Shown piece after piece: positions 27,272-36,884 of a DNA stretch of 64,000 bases (its first letter is position 1; each line of letters starts with the position of its first letter). The translations under genes and the position numbers were made by a program. The notes under the pieces are model-generated. The model saw only the letters and a list, made by a program, of their open reading frames with translations. It was not told the DNA's origin and made no database searches. Source of the DNA: Bradyrhizobium sp. BR13661 (lineage in GTDB: Bacteria > Pseudomonadota > Alphaproteobacteria > Rhizobiales > Xanthobacteraceae); contig NZ_JARXWB010000004.1 in assembly GCF_029892425.1 (NCBI RefSeq), forward strand, positions 186,001 through 250,000, read 5' to 3'.

Positions 27272-29347
27272 TCACTCCGCTGCGGTCAGCATCTGCCCGG
27301 AGGCAAGCCGCGAGCATTCCGCCATCACGGCGGACGCCCGCGCGATTGGGTTGGTCAAATAGAAGTCCTCGACGGCAGCCTTGAACGGCGCCTTCTCGGG
27401 CGAACCGCCCTTCCCCGCCAGCTTCTTGATCTGGTCGGCGGAGCCGGCCTCGACCTGGTCGAGACGGATCAGGTGCGGCACGGCCTTGAAGAGCGCCTGG
27501 CGCAGCGCGGCAAGCGAGTCGTAACCGAGCTTCTTGCCGAGCGCTTCCGAGAGCGCGCGGATGATCGCCCAGTCCTCGCGGGCCTCGCCCGGCGGGAACG
27601 CGGCACGACCGGTCATTTGCACGCGGCCTTCTGTGTTGACGAAGATCGCGGACTTCTCGGTATAGGCGGCCGCCGGCAGGATGACGTCGGCGCGGTGCGC
27701 GCCGCGATCACCATGGGTGCCGATATAGACGACGAAGGTGCCGTCCGGCGCCTTGATCTCGTCGGCGCCGAGCAGGAACAAGAGGTCGAGCGTGCCAAAC
27801 GTCGTCATCTGGGCGGCGTTCAGGCCACCCGCGCCGGCCACAAACCCGATGTCGAGCGCACCGACGCGCGAGGCGGTCTCGTGCAGCACGCCAAAGCCGT
27901 TCCAACCGTCCTTCACCGCACCGACGTCGAGCGCGAGCTTGGCGCTAGCGGCCAGAATGGCAGCGCCATCGTGACGCGACGTCGCGCCCGCGCCAACCAG
28001 GATGATCGGATTCTTGGCGCCCTTCAGCACGTCCATGAAGGAATGCTTGCCGGACGCGAGCTCACTGAGCGTCTCGGTGCCAGCGCCGAGATGGTCATAA
28101 TCGTAGGTCAGATCAACGTTGGCACCGATCACGCCGACCTTGAAGCCGCCGGCGCGCCAGCGCTTGCGGATACGGGCGTTGAACACGGCCGCCTCTTTCC
28201 GCGGATTGGCACCGACGATGAGCAGCGCATCCGCCTGCTCCACGCCTGCCAGCGTCGGATTGAAGATGTAGGAGCCACGGCCGAGCGCGGGATCGAAGGC
28301 GTCGCCGCCCTGCACCGCCAGATTGGCCGAGCCGAATTTTGCCAGCAGATCCTTCACGGCGAACATCTCTTCCACGCCGGAAAGATCGCCCGCGATCGCG
28401 CCGATGCGCTTGCCGTCGGTGCGCGCCGCCTTGGAGGCGATCGCCGCAAAGGCTTCCGGCCAGCTCGCCGCGCGCAGCTTGCCGGCTTCGCGGATATAGG
28501 GCCGGTCGAGACGCTGGGTGCGCAGGCCGTCGACGATGTGGCGGGTCTTGTCGGAGATCCACTCCTCGTTCACGGCCTCGTTGATGCGCGGCAGCACGCG
28601 CATGACCTCGCGGCCGCGGGTGTCGACGCGGATCGCAGATCCGACGCCGTCCATGACGTCGATCGACTGGGTCTTGCCGAGCTCCCACGGACGCGCCGCG
28701 AACGCATAGGGCTTCGAGGTCAGCGCGCCGACGGGGCAGATGTCGACGAGGTTGCCCTGCAGTTCCGAGGTCAGCGCGTGCTCGAGATAGGTCGTGATCT
28801 CCATGTCCTCGCCGCGACCGGTCGCACCCATTTCAGGGGCGCCAGCGACTTCCGCAGAGAAGCGGACGCAGCGTGTGCACTGGATGCAGCGGTTCATCGA
28901 GGTCTTGACCAGCGCGCCGAGGTACTTGTCCTCGACCGCGCGCTTGTTCTCGGCGAAGCGGCTGGTGTCGACACCATAGCCCATCGCCTGATCCTGAAGA
29001 TCGCACTCGCCGCCCTGGTCGCAGATCGGGCAGTCCAGCGGATGGTTGATCAGAAGGAATTCCATCACGCCTTCGCGTGCCTTCTTCACCATCGGCGAAC
29101 GTGTGGAAATCTCCGGCGGCTCGCCCTTCGGGCCCGGACGGCAGTCGCGCACGCCCCAGGCGCAGCTCGCGACCGGCTTCGGGCCGCCCTTAACCTCAAC
29201 GAGGCACATGCGGCAATTGCCGGCGATCGACAGGCGCTCGTGATAGCAGAAGCGCGGAATCTCGGCGCCGGCCGCCTCGCACGCCTGCAGCAGCGTGTAC
29301 TCGGCCGGAACATCGATCTCTTTGCCGTCGATGATGAGCTTGGTCAT
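27272..29347 (-). CDS. nuoG: NADH-quinone oxidoreductase subunit G
   Basis: A 691-residue peripheral-arm subunit. The N-terminal [2Fe-2S] site uses Cys34, Cys45, Cys48 and Cys62; the following HPLDCPICDQGGECDLQD holds the His/Cys-ligated cluster, and CIQCTRCVRF with CPVGAL holds the next [4Fe-4S]. The C-terminal two thirds is the molybdopterin-oxidoreductase-like fold without cofactor. No additional N7-type cluster motif is evident. Length matches alphaproteobacterial and mitochondrial homologues rather than the longer enterobacterial form. Confidence 0.96.
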   Translation of the reverse strand: MTKLIIDGKEIDVPAEYTLLQACEAAGAEIPRFCYHERLSIAGNCRMCLVEVKGGPKPVASCAWGVRDCRPGPKGEPPEISTRSPMVKKAREGVMEFLLINHPLDCPICDQGGECDLQDQAMGYGVDTSRFAENKRAVEDKYLGALVKTSMNRCIQCTRCVRFSAEVAGAPEMGATGRGEDMEITTYLEHALTSELQGNLVDICPVGALTSKPYAFAARPWELGKTQSIDVMDGVGSAIRVDTRGREVMRVLPRINEAVNEEWISDKTRHIVDGLRTQRLDRPYIREAGKLRAASWPEAFAAIASKAARTDGKRIGAIAGDLSGVEEMFAVKDLLAKFGSANLAVQGGDAFDPALGRGSYIFNPTLAGVEQADALLIVGANPRKEAAVFNARIRKRWRAGGFKVGVIGANVDLTYDYDHLGAGTETLSELASGKHSFMDVLKGAKNPIILVGAGATSRHDGAAILAASAKLALDVGAVKDGWNGFGVLHETASRVGALDIGFVAGAGGLNAAQMTTFGTLDLLFLLGADEIKAPDGTFVVYIGTHGDRGAHRADVILPAAAYTEKSAIFVNTEGRVQMTGRAAFPPGEAREDWAIIRALSEALGKKLGYDSLAALRQALFKAVPHLIRLDQVEAGSADQIKKLAGKGGSPEKAPFKAAVEDFYLTNPIARASAVMAECSRLASGQMLTAAE

Positions 29348-29352
29348 GTCTC

Positions 29353-30678
<1,326 letters not shown>

Positions 30679-30693
30679 GTCAGTGCTTTCCGA

Positions 30694-30897
30694 TCAACGG
30701 TTGGCTTGCTTGTAAGCAAGCCCGGCGGCGCAGACGGCGAAGGTCAGCGCCCAGAGCAGACTGGTTTCCTGCGTCGCGTTCATCACGAAGCGCTGCAGCA
30801 GGAACATGAAGCCGGCCGCGAGCGCGGCATGCATGGCGACGAAGCCCCATTTGTTCACGGCCTCGTTCCCTCCAATTGTGGGGAGATCGCCCATCAT
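30694..30897 (-). CDS. Small two-helix membrane protein inserted between nuoE and nuoF
   Basis: A 67-residue protein (66 if the second ATG is used) with two predicted transmembrane helices, about residues 17-37 and 46-62. Its start codon overlaps the nuoE stop by four bases (ATGA) and it ends 15 bases before nuoF, so it must be translated from the nuo message. I do not recognise a characterised family. Extra reading frames inside nuo/nqo operons are documented in Paracoccus and related alphaproteobacteria. Candidate roles are an accessory subunit or assembly factor of complex I, but this is inferred from position only. Confidence 0.8.
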   Translation of the reverse strand: MMGDLPTIGGNEAVNKWGFVAMHAALAAGFMFLLQRFVMNATQETSLLWALTFAVCAAGLAYKQANR

Positions 30898-31505
30898 GAG
30901 GTCTCCTTCAGCGTGGTCGGCCCGCCCATCGGCGCGGAGAACTGGCGACCGTTCTGCGGACCGGGCTTGGGCGGATTGCCCGAGGCAAAACCGTCGAGCA
31001 CCTTGCCGAAGCTTTCCGTGGTCAGGTCCTCATAAGTGTCCTTGCCGATCAGCACCATCGGTGCGTTCACGCAGGCGCCCAGGCACTCCACCTCTTCCCA
31101 GCTGAAATTGCCGTCCTTGGAGAGATGGAACGGATCGTGATGGATCCGGCTCTCGCAGACATGGATCAGCTCTTCGGCACCGCGCAGGCGGCACGGCGTG
31201 GTGCCGCAGACCTGGACGTGGGCCTTCTTGCCGACCGGTGCGAGCTGGAACATCGTGTAGAAGGTCGCGACCTCGAGCACGCGGATATAGGGCATCTCGA
31301 GCAGGTCGGCGACCGCGCGGATCGCGGCTTCCGACACCCAGCCCTCGTGCTGTTCCTGGACCCGCCAGAGAATGGCGATGACCGCCGAGGCCTGGCGCCC
31401 GGCCGGATATTTCGCGATCTGCTGCTTGGCGAATGCGAGGTTCTCCTCCGTGAACGTAAAGCTCGCGGGCTGGACTTCCTTCGGTGCTAATCGGCGAACG
31501 GACAT
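30894..31505 (-). CDS. nuoE: NADH-quinone oxidoreductase subunit E
   Basis: A 203-residue subunit with a thioredoxin-like [2Fe-2S] domain (cluster N1a). The ligands are in VCGTTPC near residues 99-105 and [10 protein letters not shown] near 139-148. The N-terminal helical bundle is normal. The last 35 residues (from about [15 protein letters not shown]) form a proline- and glycine-rich tail longer than in enterobacterial NuoE but common in alphaproteobacteria. Downstream it overlaps the small membrane protein gene; upstream it is 10 bases from the FkbM methyltransferase gene. Confidence 0.96.
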   Translation of the reverse strand: MSVRRLAPKEVQPASFTFTEENLAFAKQQIAKYPAGRQASAVIAILWRVQEQHEGWVSEAAIRAVADLLEMPYIRVLEVATFYTMFQLAPVGKKAHVQVCGTTPCRLRGAEELIHVCESRIHHDPFHLSKDGNFSWEEVECLGACVNAPMVLIGKDTYEDLTTESFGKVLDGFASGNPPKPGPQNGRQFSAPMGGPTTLKETS

Positions 31506-31515
31506 GTCTTATCTC

Positions 31516-32478
31516 TCACTGCATACGGCGCGCGGTTTTGGCGTTCAGGGCATTGATCCTGTCCTGCCAGAACGCGCTTGCGGTGCCGAAAACGTTGTAG
31601 CCGACGTGGGTCGAGACCTTGATGCGGTCGAGGATCGACAGCTCGGTCACGGTCTCCAGCCGGTTGGTGCGCGGGTCGAGCACGATCAGCTTCATCGGGG
31701 TCTGTTCGAGGATGTAGCGCGACACCGCATGAGAGCGGTCGCTGCCGTGCTCCTCGCATATGATCACGCTGTCGGTCTCGAGCAGCCGGGCGCCGCCCTT
31801 GATCGCCTCGATCTCGACGCCCTCGACGTCGAGCTTGATCAGGTACTTGCCTGATGCGGGGACCTTGCCGTCGTCGATGAGGTTATCCAGCGCGAGAACG
31901 GGCACTTCCTCGCCACCATCCGCCGGAGCGCCGGCGATGCTGAAGGCCTCGTGCTTGGTGCCTGACAGGCGCGCGGTGCCTCGGGCGGCGCCGATCGCGC
32001 ATTTCATGGTCTCGAAGCGGTTGCCGTTGACGCGGGCGTTGTTGGCAAGCTTCGGATAGTTCTGGCCTGACGGCTCGATCGCGATCGATTTGTGGGAACC
32101 GAACGGCTTGCTCGACACCAGCACCGACCAATAGCCGTAATTGGCGCCGCAATCGAGCAAGGTGTAGTCAACGTCGATGGAGTCCGAGAACAGCAGCTCC
32201 AGCTCGTCCTCGTAGCAATAAGAGCGGTTGAGCAGCTTGCTCCAATAGCCGTCGCCGTAGGGGAATTCGAACACGGCGTCCGGGTTGAGCTTGATCGCGA
32301 TGTTGCGCTCGGGCAGCGTCTTCCGCAGCAAATTCGCGCAGGCGATGTAGCCCATATGCGAGAAATGCGACGAGATCTTCGATCCCGTCACCAGCGCCAA
32401 GGCAGCCGTCCGCTCCCACAGGTTGGCCCCTTCAAGGGCCCCCGAGGCACGGTCAAACTGGATTGGCGCCTGCGCCAT
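31516..32478 (-). CDS. FkbM-family methyltransferase embedded in the nuo operon
   Basis: A 320-residue SAM-dependent methyltransferase. The SAM-binding motif I is DYTLLDCGANYGYWSVL at residues 104-120 and the diagnostic FkbM segment KLDVEGVEIEAIKGGARLL lies near 230-248. About 100 residues precede the domain and have no known motif. The ATG at 32478 shares its A with the nuoD stop (TGATG), and the gene ends ten bases before nuoE, so it is fully inside the complex I operon. FkbM enzymes usually O-methylate sugars or polyketides. Methylation of NuoD-type subunits is known in mitochondria but is done by a different family (NDUFAF7/MidA). A complex I target is therefore only a hypothesis. Confidence 0.9.
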   Translation of the reverse strand: MAQAPIQFDRASGALEGANLWERTAALALVTGSKISSHFSHMGYIACANLLRKTLPERNIAIKLNPDAVFEFPYGDGYWSKLLNRSYCYEDELELLFSDSIDVDYTLLDCGANYGYWSVLVSSKPFGSHKSIAIEPSGQNYPKLANNARVNGNRFETMKCAIGAARGTARLSGTKHEAFSIAGAPADGGEEVPVLALDNLIDDGKVPASGKYLIKLDVEGVEIEAIKGGARLLETDSVIICEEHGSDRSHAVSRYILEQTPMKLIVLDPRTNRLETVTELSILDRIKVSTHVGYNVFGTASAFWQDRINALNAKTARRMQ

Positions 32479-33674
32479 CACCGATCGACCTCTCCGAACA
32501 CGATGTCGAGCGAGCCGAGAATCGCCGAGACGTCGGCGAGCAGATGGCCGCGGCAGATGTGGTCCATCGCCTGCAGATGCGCAAAACCCGGCGCGCGGAT
32601 CTTGCACTTGTAGGGCTTGTTGGTGCCGTCGGAGATCAGATAGACGCCGAACTCACCCTTGGGCGCCTCGACCGCGGCGTAGATCTCGCCTTCCGGCACG
32701 TGAACGCCTTCGGTGTAAAGCTTGAAGTGGTGGATCAGCGCTTCCATCGACCGCTTCATCTCGCCGCGGCGCGGCGGCGCGACCTTGTTGTCGGCGACGA
32801 CGACGGGGCCCTTGCCATCGGCTGCGTTCAGCTTCTGAATGCACTGCTTCATGATGCGCACGGACTGGCGCATCTCTTCCATGCGGATCAGATAGCGGTC
32901 GTAGCAGTCGCCGTTCTTGCCGATCGGAATGTCGAAATCCATCTCGGCGTAGCATTCATAAGGCTGCGACTTGCGCAGGTCCCAAGCCGCGCCCGAACCG
33001 CGCACCATCACGCCCGAAAAACCCCACTCCCAGGCTTCCTTCAGCGGCACCACGCCGATGTCGACGTTGCGCTGCTTGAAGATGCGATTGGCGGTGAGCA
33101 ACCGGTCGAGGTCGTCCACGACCTTCAGGAACGGATCGCACCAGGCCTCGATGTCGTCGACCAGCTTCTGCGGCAGGTCCTGATGCACGCCGCCGACGCG
33201 GAAGAAGGCCGCGTGCATACGGCTCCCCGAGGCGCGCTCGTAGAACACCATCAGCTTCTCGCGCTCTTCAAATCCCCACAGCGGCGGGGTCAGGGCGCCG
33301 ACGTCCATCGCCTGCGTGGTGACGTTGAGAAGGTGTGAGAGGATGCGGCCGATCTCGCAATAGAGCACGCGGATCAGCTGGCCGCGGCGCGGCACCTCGA
33401 TGCCCAGCAGCCTTTCGGCGGCGAGGCAGAAGGCGTGCTCCTGGTTCATCGGCGCGACGTAGTCGAGCCGATCGAAATAAGGGATCGCCTGCAGATAGGT
33501 CTTCTGCTCGATCAGCTTCTCGGTGCCGCGGTGCAAGAGACCAATGTGCGGGTCGACGCGCGCAACGACCTCACCATCCAATTCAAGCACGAGACGAAGA
33601 ACGCCATGTGCCGCCGGATGCTGCGGTCCGAAGTTGATCGTAAAGTTGCGAAGCTGTTCGGGTTGCTCGTTCAT
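32478..33674 (-). CDS. nuoD: NADH-quinone oxidoreductase subunit D
   Basis: A 398-residue hydrogenase-large-subunit-like protein lining the quinone cavity. It starts [34 protein letters not shown], the canonical N-terminus with the HPAAHG loop that contacts quinone. [19 protein letters not shown] follows, and the C-terminus ends in DIVFGEVDR as in other family members. The ATG at 33674 is preferred over a TTG two codons upstream. Two bases separate it from the nuoC stop. The stop overlaps the FkbM gene start. Confidence 0.96.
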   Translation of the reverse strand: MNEQPEQLRNFTINFGPQHPAAHGVLRLVLELDGEVVARVDPHIGLLHRGTEKLIEQKTYLQAIPYFDRLDYVAPMNQEHAFCLAAERLLGIEVPRRGQLIRVLYCEIGRILSHLLNVTTQAMDVGALTPPLWGFEEREKLMVFYERASGSRMHAAFFRVGGVHQDLPQKLVDDIEAWCDPFLKVVDDLDRLLTANRIFKQRNVDIGVVPLKEAWEWGFSGVMVRGSGAAWDLRKSQPYECYAEMDFDIPIGKNGDCYDRYLIRMEEMRQSVRIMKQCIQKLNAADGKGPVVVADNKVAPPRRGEMKRSMEALIHHFKLYTEGVHVPEGEIYAAVEAPKGEFGVYLISDGTNKPYKCKIRAPGFAHLQAMDHICRGHLLADVSAILGSLDIVFGEVDR

Positions 33675-33676
33675 GA

Positions 33677-34291
33677 TCAAGCCTTCGGCCCTGCTTTTTC
33701 ATCGCCCGGAAGGACCGGATAGTCGGCGCCTTCCCACGGAGACAAAAAGTCGAACTTGCGGAATTCCTGGTTGAGCCTGACAGGCTCGTACACCACCCGC
33801 TTCTCCTGGTCGTCGTAACGGACCTCCAGGAAGCCGGTCAGCGGAAAATCCTTGCGCAGCGGGTGCCCCTCGAAACCGTAATCGGTGAGGATGCGGCGCA
33901 TGTCGGGATGACCGACGAAGAACACGCCGTAGAGGTCGTAGGCCTCGCGCTCGAACCAGTCGGCACCGGGGAACACCTCGATCAGCGACGGCACCTGCGT
34001 GGTCTCGTCGGCCTGGGCCTTGAGGCGGATGCGCGTGTTCAGCGTCGGTGACAGGAAGTGATAGATCACGTCGAAGCGTTTTTCGCGCGACGGATAGTCT
34101 GCGGCGGTGATATCGGTGAAGTTGACGAAACGGCAATTCGGATCGTCGCGGAGGTACTTGACCACCTCGACGATCTTGCTGGCCTCGACATCAACCGTGA
34201 GCTGGTTGAAGGCCACCTGATAACCTGTCGCCGCGCCCGGAAGCGCGCTCACGATCGTCTGCCCCAGGGCGTCGAGCTTGGCGTCGTCCAT
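33677..34291 (-). CDS. nuoC: NADH-quinone oxidoreductase subunit C
   Basis: A 204-residue peripheral-arm subunit. The family signature [21 protein letters not shown] is seen in the form [12 protein letters not shown] near residues 122-133, followed by [12 protein letters not shown]. NuoC and NuoD are separate genes here, unlike the fused enterobacterial NuoCD. The frame extends upstream to 34693 within nuoB but family similarity begins at [10 protein letters not shown]. Confidence 0.95.
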   Translation of the reverse strand: MDDAKLDALGQTIVSALPGAATGYQVAFNQLTVDVEASKIVEVVKYLRDDPNCRFVNFTDITAADYPSREKRFDVIYHFLSPTLNTRIRLKAQADETTQVPSLIEVFPGADWFEREAYDLYGVFFVGHPDMRRILTDYGFEGHPLRKDFPLTGFLEVRYDDQEKRVVYEPVRLNQEFRKFDFLSPWEGADYPVLPGDEKAGPKA

Positions 34292-34302
34292 GACGTAAAA
34301 CC

Positions 34303-34890
34303 TTAGCGTTCGATGGTGCCGGTGCGGCGGATCTTCTTCTGCAGCAGCAGCACGCCATAGAGCAGCGCTTCCGCCGTGGGCGGGCAGCCCGGCACGTAGA
34401 TGTCGATCGGCACGATGCGGTCGCAGCCGCGCACGACCGAGTAGGAATAGTGATAGTAGCCGCCGCCATTGGCGCAGGAGCCCATCGAGATAACGTAGCG
34501 CGGCTCGGGCATCTGGTCGTAGACCTTGCGCAACGCCGGCGCCATCTTGTTGGTGAGCGTGCCGGCGACGATCATCACGTCGGACTGGCGCGGCGAGGCA
34601 CGCGGGGCGAAGCCGAAGCGCTCGACGTCGTAGCGCGGCATCGACACCTGCATCATCTCGACCGCGCAGCAGGCCAGACCAAAGGTCATCCACATCAGCG
34701 AGCCGGTACGGGCCCAGGTGATGAGGTCGTCGGTCGCCGCCACGAAGAAGCCCTTGTCGGACAGCTCGTGATTGACCTCGAGGAAGAACGGATCATTAGC
34801 CCCGACCGGACGGCCGGTCGACGGATCCAGGATGCCCTTGGGGGCCGGCGCGATCGCCGGACCGGAGGACGGTGCAGGGTTCAATCCCAT
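34303..34890 (-). CDS. nuoB: NADH-quinone oxidoreductase subunit B
   Basis: A 195-residue subunit carrying cluster N2, the last before quinone. The tandem Cys pair is in [11 protein letters not shown], and the other two ligands are in [11 protein letters not shown] and [11 protein letters not shown]. The first 35 residues are a proline-rich extension, common in rhizobia. The ATG at 34890 overlaps the end of nuoA by ten bases; a start at 34911 would deepen the overlap without adding conserved sequence. Confidence 0.96.
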   Translation of the reverse strand: MGLNPAPSSGPAIAPAPKGILDPSTGRPVGANDPFFLEVNHELSDKGFFVAATDDLITWARTGSLMWMTFGLACCAVEMMQVSMPRYDVERFGFAPRASPRQSDVMIVAGTLTNKMAPALRKVYDQMPEPRYVISMGSCANGGGYYHYSYSVVRGCDRIVPIDIYVPGCPPTAEALLYGVLLLQKKIRRTGTIER

Positions 34891-35246
34891 TCGAGTGCGC
34901 CTTTCTTCCATTCATAGGCGAAGCCCACCGTCAGCACGGCGAGGAACACCAGCATGGACCAGAAGCCGGTCGCGCCGAGCTTTCCGAATGCCACCGCCCA
35001 GGGAAACAGAAACGCCACCTCGAGGTCGAAGATGATGAAGAGGATGGCGACCAGATAGAAGCGGACGTCGAACTTCATGCGGGCGTCGTCGAAGGCGTTG
35101 AAACCGCACTCATACGCCGAGAGCTTTTCCGGGTCAGGCTGCTGGAACGCGACGATGAAGGGTGCGATCAGCAGCACCAGGCCGATGATGGCAGCTACCC
35201 CTATGAAGACGACGAGTGGAAGATAGTTCTGTAGAATGCCGCTCAT
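34881..35246 (-). CDS. nuoA: NADH-quinone oxidoreductase subunit A
   Basis: A 121-residue protein with three transmembrane helices and the conserved loop [20 protein letters not shown] near residues 44-63, whose Cys is exposed in the deactive form of mitochondrial complex [12 protein letters not shown] follows. It is the first gene of the operon. The ATG at 35246 fits the conserved N-terminus; the frame extends to 35345 but that part has no similarity. The ribosome-binding site is weak (GGGCT nine bases away). Confidence 0.95.
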   Translation of the reverse strand: MSGILQNYLPLVVFIGVAAIIGLVLLIAPFIVAFQQPDPEKLSAYECGFNAFDDARMKFDVRFYLVAILFIIFDLEVAFLFPWAVAFGKLGATGFWSMLVFLAVLTVGFAYEWKKGALEWD

Positions 35247-35301
35247 TGACGAGCCCTTTTTCCCGCAGCCTCGGGACAGCCACGGATTCGTCCGATTTGG
35301 A

Positions 35302-35331
35302 ATTATTCTGAGCCTTAGCGCAGTGCACCAA
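35302..35331 (-). promoter_or_regulatory. Candidate promoter of the nuo operon
   Basis: On the minus strand TTGGTG (35331-35326) and AATAAT (35307-35302) are separated by 18 bases, giving a fair housekeeping-type match about 50 bases upstream of the nuoA ATG. It is the best match I could find by eye in the 267-base gap between the iron-uptake genes and nuoA. No operator was recognised. Confidence 0.3.
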
Positions 35332-35513
35332 TGGGCGCAAGACACGCTCTTTTTAGGCCCTTTGCTGCTCCCAGACCGGTGGAAATCCCGGAATCACCCC
35401 GCGGCTGGTATGGAGCAGATCGCCTGACGCGACAAGGGCGGCCACCGTTTTGCAGGGCAGCGGTTTCCGGGATTGCGGCGCGCCGGGGCCGGCAGCTCGT
35501 TCTCGCGCGACGT

Positions 35514-35729
35514 CTACCCGAATTGCCCGCTTTTTTTGGTGCGGCGGCGCACCCAAACCCAGACAACGACCATCACCGGGGCCCCGACTGTCACCCAGGC
35601 GACATACCGGCCGACCTTTCCCAAGAGCAGCGCAGCCAGCAGACCCGTGATGGTCGCGGCCGCGAGCAGGACAGGTGCAGCAAAGACACGTATCCACAGC
35701 CGCGCGCGTTCAGAGGAGCCATGCGTCAC
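35514..35729 (-). CDS. Small two-helix membrane protein after the PepSY gene
   Basis: A 71-residue protein with a hydrophobic N-terminal helix (VFAAPVLLAAATITGLLAAL) and a second one (VAWVTVGAPVMVVVWVWV), ending in a basic tail RRRTKKSG. I place the start at a GTG at 35729 that overlaps the stop of the PepSY protein by four bases (GTGA); the frame continues to 35801 but would then overlap 76 bases. No family is recognised with certainty. Its coupling to a TonB receptor/PepSY pair suggests an accessory role in iron-siderophore handling at the inner membrane. Confidence 0.65.
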   Translation of the reverse strand: MTHGSSERARLWIRVFAAPVLLAAATITGLLAALLLGKVGRYVAWVTVGAPVMVVVWVWVRRRTKKSGQFG

Positions 35730-36862
35730 GACGGGACCGGGGCTCGCCTGGCGAATGCGTCGGTGCGGCCAGACGACCGCCTCCGTCGCCGTGCCAGCCA
35801 AAGATAGAGGCCACTGCCGATGACAACGATGGTGAGCCCATCGAGCCCGGCCCAGATCGTTTTCAGCGGCATGCCGCCATAATCACCGAAATGCAGCGGC
35901 TGCGAGACCAGCAGCGCCTGGAGATAGAGCGGCAGCCCCCTGGTATCGGCGACCTCCCCGGTTTCGCCGTCGAGCAGCACCGGCTTGAGCAGCCGCGCGG
36001 TCAAGGCCGTATCCCCGCGCATAAACGCTGCAAAATGGTGTGAGGACGCGAACGGCGTGCCTGGAAACGCGATGAAAGCGACCTCCATGCCGGGTGCGGC
36101 CTGCTTCGCGCGTGCCACGACTTCGTCGAGTGAGGCGAGATGCCCCGGCGCCGGCTTGCCGGAATACCGTGCGACCATGCTGGCAAGCTCGGTCGCCTTC
36201 CACTGGCTCAGCATCAGCTCGGCCCAGGTGTTGACGACGCCGGTGAGACCCACCACCAGCGCCCAGGCCACCGTCACCACACCGATCAGATTGTGCCAGT
36301 CGAGCCAGCGGACTCGGCGCGAGGCATGATCGCGGATGGTGGCAAAGCGCAGGCGTCGGGTGAACGGCCAGTACAGCACCACGCCGGAGACGATCGCGAC
36401 CGCAAACAACACCCCCATCGCGCCGAGGAACAACTTTCCAACTTGTCCCGCAAACATGTCGGTGTGCAGCTTCAGCACGATCAGCATCGGCCCGACGCCG
36501 ACCGGCCCGAGCAGTTTTGCCGAGACCGCGTCGAAGGCGCGCACGGTCGCGTTATCAGGCGCGCCATCAGGAGCGCTGTTGGTGAAGGCCATCACCAGTC
36601 CGGGCTCGTCCTTGTCCCAGGACACATATTGCAGGACGCGTCCCGGATCGGCGGCGAGCGCGGCGTCGGCGACGACTTGGGGCATCGCGCGCGCCGCGCT
36701 CGCATGAGCTTCGGGCTGGGGGGCGTAGCCCAGGAGCTCATCGATCTCGTGATGGAAGATCAGCGGCAGGCCGGTCAGGCAGAGCAAGAGCAGGAACAGG
36801 GTCGAGATCAGGCTGGTCCAGGTGTGGACCATTGACCAGAGCCTGACCGTGCGCGCCTTCAC
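35726..36862 (-). CDS. PepSY-associated membrane protein, FegB-like (siderophore-iron release)
   Basis: A 378-residue inner-membrane protein with four predicted helices and a large periplasmic PepSY-type region. Conserved His residues lie in SMVHTWTS, LIFHHEID, LKLHTDMF and DWHNLIGV, consistent with haem or metal binding in the membrane as proposed for the PepSY-TM family. The start is a GTG at 36862 with GGGGAGGG four bases upstream; an ATG-initiated frame to 36967 would run into the receptor gene. The gene follows the TonB receptor by 22 bases. In Bradyrhizobium the fegA-fegB pair (ferrichrome receptor plus plasma-membrane protein) has this layout, and related proteins reduce or release iron from siderophores in the periplasm. 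Confidence 0.87.
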   Translation of the reverse strand: MKARTVRLWSMVHTWTSLISTLFLLLLCLTGLPLIFHHEIDELLGYAPQPEAHASAARAMPQVVADAALAADPGRVLQYVSWDKDEPGLVMAFTNSAPDGAPDNATVRAFDAVSAKLLGPVGVGPMLIVLKLHTDMFAGQVGKLFLGAMGVLFAVAIVSGVVLYWPFTRRLRFATIRDHASRRVRWLDWHNLIGVVTVAWALVVGLTGVVNTWAELMLSQWKATELASMVARYSGKPAPGHLASLDEVVARAKQAAPGMEVAFIAFPGTPFASSHHFAAFMRGDTALTARLLKPVLLDGETGEVADTRGLPLYLQALLVSQPLHFGDYGGMPLKTIWAGLDGLTIVVIGSGLYLWLARRRRRSSGRTDAFARRAPVPS

Positions 36863-36884
36863 AAGACCCTCCCCTCGTCCGTCC

